5,055 nucleotides of DNA from Methylococcaceae bacterium (GTDB taxonomy: Bacteria; Pseudomonadota; Gammaproteobacteria; Methylococcales; Methylomonadaceae): NCBI GenBank assembly GCA_947505055.1, contig CANNLO010000359.1, forward strand, positions 1 to 5,055, read 5' to 3'. Below the pieces are notes generated by a model that saw only the letters and a program-made list of their open reading frames with translations, made no database searches and had not been told where the DNA came from. The position numbers and the translations under genes were made by a program. Of the stretch, positions 1 to 5,055 are shown piece after piece; positions within the stretch are counted from its first letter, which is position 1, and each line of letters begins with the position of its first letter.

Positions 1-5
1 ATCAA

Positions 6-2705
6 ATGACTATTAAACAAATCTCTAAGATCATCAGTTTGACATTTGCCCTTAATATTTTAGTTTTTATCGGCTCAGTCAGTTGGTCGTTACAGCACTT
101 AAATACTTCTTTTTCTACCGTTGAGTTCTTTGGTCAACAAAAAGACAAAATCTTTACCGATGTCAGCCAGCCTATCTTGGGTTATTTGCTAAATGGGGAT
201 GCAACCATCCTTGGAAGAGTAGAGCAAACACTAACCGTTGTTAAAACTAACGTTGAAGCTCGAGAAAATCTATCTGAATCTTTAAAAGCCCCATTTTTAA
301 CACTCATAAATGACTTACAAGAAAAGACCCTTGTAGAATTAATGAATGCGGGCAAATTAGCTGACCCACAAGGCTTACTAATTAATAATGAAAAGCAACT
401 ATCTGCACATTTGCAAAAATTATTAGCCTACGTTAAAGAAGCCCAAAAAGCCACGCAACCCCAAAAACAGCAATATCTTAAAGTGGTCGGTGAAGCGCAA
501 GCCTCTCTTATAAACGTAGCCAGAGCTAGACAAAGCTTTTTCAGCTCGCGCACACAAATGTCTACTGACAATATTACCAAGCCACTAGAAGAATTAGCCA
601 AGGCTTCTGAGGAAATAAAAAAATTACCCTTACTTGGAGTAATGAAGCCTGCCAAAGTCTCTGATGTCATGTCTTTTGGTGAAGAACCAGAAAAAGTCGC
701 TCCTGAAGATAAAGCAACTGAATCACTAGACGAAATTCCTTTTTTGGCACGTCATTATAGCCAAGACTTAGATAATGCTATCGGTGTTGCACAAAGCAAA
801 ATAAAAGGTAGAGAAAATGTCAATGCGCAAATACAAAGCTTACAAGAGCAATTATTGACAATTGAGGCTCAACTGACCAAGGAATATGAATTCTACGAAA
901 TGCTGACCTTCCTTATCACTGGCATCAGTATGCTTCTGATCACTTTACAGATAGTCGTTAGTATCGTGGGTAGCCGTAAGCTTTTAGGCAGAATATCTAA
1001 ATTGGAAGACACCATGTCTGACATTTCTCATACCAGTGATTTATCACTGCGTGCTGATGCTTCTAAAAAAGATGAGATTGGCAGTATGGCTGAATCCTTC
1101 AATCTCATGGTAGAAAAACTAGGCACCACCTCAGAAATTGTTAAGCAAAAAATTAATGATATACAAACCATGTTGAAAAACATGCCTCAAGGTTTGCTGA
1201 GTTTCGATAGCGCAAACAAAATCAGCCCAGAGTATTCGGCCTATTTAGAAAGAATATTAGAGACCAAGGACATTGCGGGACAGGATTTAATGAAACTCAT
1301 GTTTGAGAATACAAATTTAGGTGCAGATACTGTTGCACAAATTAGCGCCATCTCTGAGGCCTGTATAGGCGAAGACGCGATGAACTTTGAGTTTAATAAA
1401 CACTTGTTGGTACATGAAATTGAAAAAGTCATGCCTAGCGGTGTAAAGAAGATTCTTGATTTACGCTGGGCTCCTGTTATTAACGACGAGGATGTTGTTT
1501 CACAAATCCTACTCTGCGTCAGAGATGTGACTGAGCTACGTAAATTAACAGCTCAATCAGCAGAACAAAAATATGAACTAGAAATTATTGGTGAAATATT
1601 AGGTGTTACTGAAGATAAATTTGACCAATTTATGTCCTCTTCAATCGCTTATAAATTAGAAGTTGAAAATATCATACGTGATAATCCACATGGTGGCATA
1701 GACGCTATTAACGCTATGTTTAGAAATATGCATACCATTAAAGGTAATGCCAGAACTTATGGATTAAAGAACTTAACGGATAAAGTTCACATTACTGAAT
1801 CGGTTTATGACGAACTACGTAAACCCAATTCCGATATAACTTGGGATCAATCTAGCCTTTTAGAAGATCTGGCTAATGTGCGTGAGATGATTGAGCGTTA
1901 CGCCCAAACTAATGAAATGAAGCTGGGTAGAAAAAAACAATATCATAAAAATACTATCCAAAACCTTCTGATGGTTGATTATCAACAAATCCTTGATGCC
2001 ATGCAGTTGCTCGAACAAACCGACCATTCCAACATACATGATTTAATCACTTCAAAAAATAAAATACATAAGACTTTAAAAGCATTCGGGACAGAAACCC
2101 TGCATAAAACCTTCGCTACTATTATTGAATCGTTACCGACAATGGCTAAAAATTTAGAAAAACTAGCCCCTGACGTCATCATTCACGACAGTAAGCTGCA
2201 ATTAAAAGTACATCATATCGGTGTCATTAATGACATCTTTACGCATTTATTTAGAAATAGTCTCGATCATGGTTTAGAAATGCCAGACATACGTTTAGCT
2301 AAAAATAAGACTGCTCAGGGTCGTATTGATATTTCTTTAGGCTATGAAGCTGAATATATCAAACTATCTATAAAAGATGATGGGGCTGGACTTTCTCTGA
2401 ATAAAATTCGCGAAAAAGCCTTAAATAATGACTTGATAAGAGCCGATGAAGTACTAACTGATGAAGAAACAGCAGCCATTATATTCATGCCGGGCTTTAC
2501 CACTGCAGACGTACTAACTGACATTTCAGGCCGAGGTGTGGGCATGGATGCAGTCGCTGGTTTTGCCAGAAAAGAAGGTGGTTTCGTTAAGATTAATTTT
2601 ACGGATGATAAAGAAGGTAATGATCAACGCAGCATTGAAACGGCTGTTTATCTGCCGTCTAATTACGCTGTAGATATTGATGAGCCTCTTGCTGCTGCGG
2701 CATAA
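6..2705 (+). CDS. Membrane-bound CheA-like histidine kinase (sensor-HAMP-PAS-Hpt-HATPase), no CheW domain
   Basis: Predicted inner-membrane sensor kinase. What is seen: TM1 at about residues 8-28; a periplasmic, mostly helical region at 29-298; TM2 at about 299-321; a HAMP domain at about 322-375 with the typical DEIGSMAESFNLM ending; a PAS-like region at about 380-512 (MPQGLLSFD to RDVTELRKL). An Hpt domain follows at about 525-635 with the HTIKG motif, so His576 (codon 1731-1733) is the likely phosphorylation site. A CheA-like dimerisation helix pair lies at about 650-720. The HATPase has its N-box at 747-758 (HLFRNSLDHGLE, Asn751), G1 at 791-796 (DDGAGL), a PGF(T/S)TA element at 829-834 and G2 at 842-848 (GRGVGMD). 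All ATP-binding motifs look intact. The protein ends about 50 residues after G2, so the CheW-like regulatory domain of canonical CheA is missing, as is a P2 domain. ATG at position 6 fits because a TM helix starts directly after it; only five bases lie upstream, so the RBS cannot be judged. Function is inferred from motifs; the ligand is unknown. Confidence 0.93.
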   Translation: MTIKQISKIISLTFALNILVFIGSVSWSLQHLNTSFSTVEFFGQQKDKIFTDVSQPILGYLLNGDATILGRVEQTLTVVKTNVEARENLSESLKAPFLTLINDLQEKTLVELMNAGKLADPQGLLINNEKQLSAHLQKLLAYVKEAQKATQPQKQQYLKVVGEAQASLINVARARQSFFSSRTQMSTDNITKPLEELAKASEEIKKLPLLGVMKPAKVSDVMSFGEEPEKVAPEDKATESLDEIPFLARHYSQDLDNAIGVAQSKIKGRENVNAQIQSLQEQLLTIEAQLTKEYEFYEMLTFLITGISMLLITLQIVVSIVGSRKLLGRISKLEDTMSDISHTSDLSLRADASKKDEIGSMAESFNLMVEKLGTTSEIVKQKINDIQTMLKNMPQGLLSFDSANKISPEYSAYLERILETKDIAGQDLMKLMFENTNLGADTVAQISAISEACIGEDAMNFEFNKHLLVHEIEKVMPSGVKKILDLRWAPVINDEDVVSQILLCVRDVTELRKLTAQSAEQKYELEIIGEILGVTEDKFDQFMSSSIAYKLEVENIIRDNPHGGIDAINAMFRNMHTIKGNARTYGLKNLTDKVHITESVYDELRKPNSDITWDQSSLLEDLANVREMIERYAQTNEMKLGRKKQYHKNTIQNLLMVDYQQILDAMQLLEQTDHSNIHDLITSKNKIHKTLKAFGTETLHKTFATIIESLPTMAKNLEKLAPDVIIHDSKLQLKVHHIGVINDIFTHLFRNSLDHGLEMPDIRLAKNKTAQGRIDISLGYEAEYIKLSIKDDGAGLSLNKIREKALNNDLIRADEVLTDEETAAIIFMPGFTTADVLTDISGRGVGMDAVAGFARKEGGFVKINFTDDKEGNDQRSIETAVYLPSNYAVDIDEPLAAAA

Positions 2706-2786
2706 CACCCTAATAGTTATAAGCTAATGTTTACGTTAAATAATACACATGAATCGTCAATACTCAATGTACATTAATTACGTTAC

Positions 2787-2814
2787 TTGCAAGATATGAT
2801 CTGATATCTAATAT
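2787..2814 (+). promoter_or_regulatory. Possible sigma-70-like promoter ahead of the MCP-like gene
   Basis: TTGCAA (2787-2792) and TAATAT (2809-2814) are separated by 16 bases. Each matches four of six consensus positions. They lie in the 175-base gap before the MCP-like gene, the only sizeable gap between genes in the window. In such AT-rich DNA this match can occur by chance. The inverted repeat at 2792-2809 fills the spacer, which would fit a repressor site. Confidence 0.22.
2792..2809. repeat. Perfect 6-bp inverted repeat followed by a T-run (operator or weak terminator)
   Basis: AGATAT (2792-2797) and ATATCT (2804-2809) are exact inverted copies around a 6-base spacer, GATCTG. Seven T residues follow at 2814-2820. 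The stem is AT-rich and therefore weak as a terminator, although its position (about 90 bases after the kinase stop) and the T-run fit one. It could equally be an operator half-site pair, because it lies in the spacer of a possible promoter. Confidence 0.35.
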
Positions 2815-2880
2815 TTTTTTAAAGCAGATACTTGAAAAATAATCAGTGTCATTACAGACAATAGAACGAGAACTAAGACT

Positions 2881-3834
2881 TTGAATTTTTTTACTAAATA
2901 CAAACATCGGAATGTCAAATCAGAACAGGTTGTAATAACAGCCCAAGATAATAACTTCGAAGCTGCTCTGCAAGTAAACATAGACCTTATAAATAACACA
3001 ACGTTAAGCTCAGAAGGTATAGCGCAAGAACATAATGAACCTTTAGAAACTGTAACTAAAAGCGACAACACACAACAAACTTTAACGGAAAGTAACGACG
3101 TTTTGCATCAAAAGATTGCAGGACTAGCACAAGAAAATTCGGATCTAGTCCTGCAACTTAAAAGATTGTCAGTCGCTCATCTGCTAGAGCTTGAAGCGCT
3201 TAAAGTAGAAGTAAACGTCAAGCAATCTACTTTTGAACAAGAACTGGACGATAAAGATGCTCAATTGGAAACGTTCAAAAAGCAAATAGCACAACTTAAA
3301 GATGAAAAAGACGAGCTTTTAAATGATAGTTATCAGGCACAAAAAAACCATAATGAAGATTTTGAATCATTGAAAAAAGCGATTCTAAGTAGGCGTGGTG
3401 AATTTAAAGAAAAGGTTAATGGCCTTTCTAATGAAATAGCAGAGATGACTAAGTTTGCCGATATCTTTGAACGCTGGCATGAAGATATGAATTCTCTCAT
3501 GATTCAAAACACCGCCATGCATGAACAAAATGACAGATTTAGCGGTATCGTTAGAACTATTGTAATTTTATCGGTCAATGCTGCAATTGAAGCGGCTAGA
3601 GCAGGTGAAAACGGCCGCGGCTTTGCAGTCGTTGCGCATGAAATTAGACATCTTGCCAATGTTTCAGAAGAACTTGCAAGGGACTACAGTAAGAATTTAT
3701 ACAAAAACGATCTAATCACTACAGCGACTTTTCAGGATATACAGGCAGGTGGAAAAATGATCACCTCTGCTTTAATTGGTATTCATGTCACCAGTAAAAA
3801 TTTAAAAAACAGCCTAATTACCACCGTTAAGTAA
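2881..3834 (+). CDS. Soluble coiled-coil protein with a partial MCP signalling domain (TTG start)
   Basis: A 317-residue cytoplasmic protein with no signal peptide or membrane segment. Residues 1-70 are polar and low in recognisable motifs. Residues about 75-165 are rich in Glu, Lys, Leu and Gln with heptad-like spacing and probably form a long coiled coil. Residues about 219-265 match the hairpin tip of methyl-accepting chemotaxis proteins: SVNAAIEAARAGENGRGFAVVAHEIRHLA. In typical MCPs the tip is preceded by an IAxQTNLLALNAAIEAA stretch; here it reads TIVILSVNAAIEAA, so the Gln-Thr-Asn segment is changed. Only about 50 residues follow this region, far fewer than the usual descending helix, and no NWETF-type C-terminal tether is seen. 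The TTG start is favoured because no in-frame ATG or GTG lies between the upstream stop (2833-2835) and 2881, and the next in-frame Met is residue 189, past the coiled coil. The RBS is weak (GAG at 2868-2870). The next gene starts 3 bases after the stop, suggesting co-translation. Likely role: adaptor or scaffold for the neighbouring kinase (inference). Confidence 0.85.
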   Translation: MNFFTKYKHRNVKSEQVVITAQDNNFEAALQVNIDLINNTTLSSEGIAQEHNEPLETVTKSDNTQQTLTESNDVLHQKIAGLAQENSDLVLQLKRLSVAHLLELEALKVEVNVKQSTFEQELDDKDAQLETFKKQIAQLKDEKDELLNDSYQAQKNHNEDFESLKKAILSRRGEFKEKVNGLSNEIAEMTKFADIFERWHEDMNSLMIQNTAMHEQNDRFSGIVRTIVILSVNAAIEAARAGENGRGFAVVAHEIRHLANVSEELARDYSKNLYKNDLITTATFQDIQAGGKMITSALIGIHVTSKNLKNSLITTVK

Positions 3835-3837
3835 TTT

Positions 3838-4395
3838 ATGATCAGTGAACAAGCACAAAGTAGTTTTAATCATATTTTTAAATCGGCAGTCATGTCTAAT
3901 TTTTCTGATTATTATAATGACAGCTGTGAAATAGAGCCTATAACTGACCATAAAGAAATTACTGAAGCAGAATTTTCTGTACTAACCATTACTTCATCTA
4001 GTTTTCGTTTCTTAACCTTGCTACATTTTGACAGGAACGAATCGACTATCAAATATTTTGCTAACAATGCAATAGAAGATGATGAGAACACTAATAGCAA
4101 TGAGTTTATTGACGGCATTTTAGAGTTTTGTAATTTGACCTGTGGCACCATGAATCGTAATTTAAACGCTCATTTTACTTATTCAGGTATGTCTACGCCC
4201 TATGTACTCACTAGACCCTGTTTAGACTTTGTATATGCTCTAGATCCTGGCTATATCAAACACTTTAGAATTACTATCAATCTGTCCTTAGTACTACATG
4301 CAACACTGTATATTTGTAATTATGATGATGTCGATTTTGCTGTGGACACCTCCAAAGCAGATGAAAGCACCGGTGAGCTAGAATTATTTCAATAA
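3838..4395 (+). CDS. CheX-like phosphatase-family protein
   Basis: A 185-residue soluble protein. The main clue is the segment DGILEFCNLTCGTMNRNL at residues 92-109, which carries the ExxNxxxG signature (Glu96, Asn99, Gly103) on a predicted helix. In the CheX/CheC/FliY family, the Glu and Asn of this motif insert into a phosphorylated receiver and promote hydrolysis of its aspartyl phosphate. The rest fits a CheX-like alpha/beta fold: an N-terminal helix (SSFNHIFKSAVMSNF), a strand pair around residues 45-63, the ExxN helix, a proline-containing loop (GMSTPYVLTRP) and C-terminal strands at about 141-161 (HFRITINLSLVLHATLYIC). Length is slightly above the usual CheX size because of an acidic tail (166-185). 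Only one ExxN motif is present, as in CheX rather than CheC. The start lies three bases after the MCP-like gene's stop, and the gene ends with tandem TAA stops (4393-4398). The partner receiver is not identified. Confidence 0.75.
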   Translation: MISEQAQSSFNHIFKSAVMSNFSDYYNDSCEIEPITDHKEITEAEFSVLTITSSSFRFLTLLHFDRNESTIKYFANNAIEDDENTNSNEFIDGILEFCNLTCGTMNRNLNAHFTYSGMSTPYVLTRPCLDFVYALDPGYIKHFRITINLSLVLHATLYICNYDDVDFAVDTSKADESTGELELFQ

Positions 4396-4422
4396 TAAAT
4401 TTCATTCAATAATATTAAAGAA

Positions 4423-4427
4423 AGGGA
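4423..4427 (+). promoter_or_regulatory. Shine-Dalgarno site of the receiver-like gene
   Basis: AGGGA lies 7 bases before the ATG at 4435, inside AAAGAAAGGGAAG. It is the clearest ribosome-binding site in the window and fixes the start of the last gene. The two genes upstream have much weaker sites. Confidence 0.6.
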
Positions 4428-4434
4428 AGTAAAC

Positions 4435-5055
4435 ATGAGTAGCGATACGAATTTAGTCAGTAAAGTTTTGATATTGGATAACGCTGTAGAACATTTTGAC
4501 CAGATTAAACAGTTTTGCGATGATAATGGTCTTATTGGCCTTAGAATTCATTCTAATAATGTACTAAGAACATTAAATTCTTATGTAGATTTAGGTGGAA
4601 TTCTTATGGCCGAGGATTATGCAGGAACGTTGGAAAAAACCATAGAATTGGCAAGCTCTATTCGCGCAACCAGACCCGAACTTCCCATCATTATGCGAAG
4701 AAACGTCGCCTCTTGCGCAGAAGCATTACCTGAAAAATCATCTAAGTGTTTTGTTGCTACCTATACTATTGATGACTTATCGCCATTGCATAAATTTATT
4801 GAAGATTACATATTTAGTGTGGTTTACCCTAATGCTTTGATCCGAGGTATTACTGAAATCTCAGTACAATCTTTACAAAGTCAGTTTAAATCCCAAATAG
4901 TCACGGCCAATGCTCCCTACATCGTTGCGGGGAGTCGCTATTTTTGCGAAATATTTTTCCGGGCTCCTGCTCGAAAAATCAGCAAAAACTACGCGACCGC
5001 CAATGCCTACGGCTGCCCCGATTCGTCCTGCTTCACTCGCTGTGCACCCAACAAG
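4435..5055 (+). CDS. Degenerate receiver-like protein, 3' end cut by repeat or window edge
   Basis: An open frame of 207 codons without a stop before the window ends. Residues 9-127 have the strand/helix rhythm of a response-regulator receiver: beta1 KVLILDN, beta3 GGILMAEDY, beta4 LPIIMRRN, beta5 KCFVATYTIDDL, then a helix LHKFIEDYIF. The key residues are missing or displaced: only one acidic residue follows beta1 (Asp15), the expected phospho-Asp position falls on Ala59/Glu60, Ser/Thr after beta4 is Arg88-Arg89, and no Lys-Pro follows beta5. It may therefore be a pseudo-receiver. Residues about 131-164 (YPNALIRGITEIS onward) begin a second domain of unknown type; given the neighbour, a CheX-like domain is one guess. 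From about codon 158-165 (4906-4929) the DNA becomes GC-richer and hairpin-like, and the translation loses protein character with many Cys, Arg and aromatic residues. The native gene probably stopped making sense there, through a repeat insertion or an assembly join. Confidence 0.7.
   Translation, partial: MSSDTNLVSKVLILDNAVEHFDQIKQFCDDNGLIGLRIHSNNVLRTLNSYVDLGGILMAEDYAGTLEKTIELASSIRATRPELPIIMRRNVASCAEALPEKSSKCFVATYTIDDLSPLHKFIEDYIFSVVYPNALIRGITEISVQSLQSQFKSQIVTANAPYIVAGSRYFCEIFFRAPARKISKNYATANAYGCPDSSCFTRCAPNK
4906..5010. repeat. Near-identical direct repeats flanking the hairpin
   Basis: GCCAATGCTCCCTAC (4906-4920) and GCCAATGCCTAC (4999-5010) are the same 12 bases apart from a 3-base TCC insertion in the first. 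They bracket the inverted repeat. They may be a degraded target duplication or part of the repeat unit itself. If part of the unit, the element begins near 4903 rather than 4927. Confidence 0.4.
4927..5000. repeat. Imperfect long inverted repeat (hairpin), REP- or MITE-like
   Basis: Three nested perfect stems are visible: GTCGC 4934-4938 with GCGAC 4993-4997; TTTTTGC 4941-4947 with GCAAAAA 4982-4988; ATTTTTC 4953-4959 with GAAAAAT 4973-4979. A 13-base GC-rich apical loop lies at 4960-4972. The outer ends GCGG (4927-4930) and CCGC (4997-5000) also mirror each other. Such spacing suits a small non-autonomous repeat that folds as single-stranded DNA or RNA. No transposase is present, and only one copy is in the window, so its repeat status is inferred from structure. 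Confidence 0.55.
5001..5055. other. GC-rich tail of foreign-looking sequence
   Basis: Together with the hairpin, the last 129 bases are about 54% G+C by hand count, clearly above the AT-rich genes before them. The tail shows no protein motif on the plus strand. The opposite strand is also open (about 59 codons from the window edge to a TAA at about 4877-4879) but has no recognised domain. I read it as the continuation of the repeat or insertion. Confidence 0.35.

Noticed and set aside
428..670. Open frame on the minus strand inside the kinase gene
   Set aside because: It lies wholly within a well-supported gene, has no motif or RBS, and is Cys- and Ser-rich as expected for an antisense shadow. 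The minus-strand frames at 1241-1432, 1982-2182, 2342-2545, 2526-2708, 2808-3071 and 3912-4151 were rejected for the same reasons.
2451..2521. Exact 11-base direct repeat GTACTAACTGA at 2451-2461 and 2511-2521, 60 bases apart
   Set aside because: Both copies are in frame and encode VLTDE and VLTDI in the ATPase domain. The second belongs to the conserved segment before GRGVG, so coincidence or codon reuse is enough.
4396..4434. Possible terminator or promoter between the CheX-like and receiver-like genes
   Set aside because: The 39-base gap has no stem-loop and no convincing -35/-10 pair, only the Shine-Dalgarno. The two genes are probably co-transcribed.
5045..5055. ACCCAAC followed by AAG at the window end, matching the RYYYAAC core of an integron attC site
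   Set aside because: Only one 7-base degenerate core is visible, with no matching GTTRRRY or second arm inside the window. It cannot be supported without the following sequence.
4877..5055. Open minus-strand frame through the hairpin tail, entering from the window edge
   Set aside because: It has no recognisable domain and no start within the window, and it spans the inverted repeat. It is better explained as GC-rich repeat DNA lacking stops.

Overview
The window is a compact, plus-strand cluster of chemosensory-type signalling genes from a moderately AT-rich bacterium. It looks like a Gram-negative proteobacterium, because the membrane kinase has a TM - periplasmic - TM - HAMP layout and the codons favour A/T. 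I cannot name the genus.

Layout. (1) At 6-2705 lies an 899-residue membrane sensor kinase: periplasmic helical sensor, HAMP, PAS-like domain, Hpt domain with an intact phospho-accepting His, and a CheA-type dimerisation/ATPase core. It has no CheW-like C-terminal domain. (2) At 2706-2880 is a 175-base AT-rich gap with a perfect 6-bp inverted repeat and a T-run; a weak promoter may start here. (3) At 2881-3834 (TTG start) is a soluble coiled-coil protein carrying only part of the MCP signalling hairpin. (4) At 3838-4395, three bases later, is a CheX-like protein with the ExxN phosphatase signature. (5) At 4435 to the end, after a good Shine-Dalgarno, is a degenerate receiver-like protein whose 3' part runs into a foreign-looking, GC-richer hairpin repeat at about 4903-5055.

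Inferred interplay. The kinase would sense a periplasmic signal and autophosphorylate on its Hpt domain. The MCP-like fragment could be a cytoplasmic scaffold or adaptor. The CheX-like protein could remove phosphate from a receiver. The fourth protein lacks recognisable receiver active-site residues, so the true phosphoryl acceptor is probably encoded elsewhere. No CheW, CheR, CheB or canonical CheY is visible here. The cluster therefore resembles a rewired chemosensory module rather than a standard chemotaxis operon.

The last ~130-150 bases differ in composition and contain a long imperfect hairpin flanked by near-identical 12-base direct repeats. This is either a small interspersed repeat that truncates the fourth gene or a repeat at an assembly edge.
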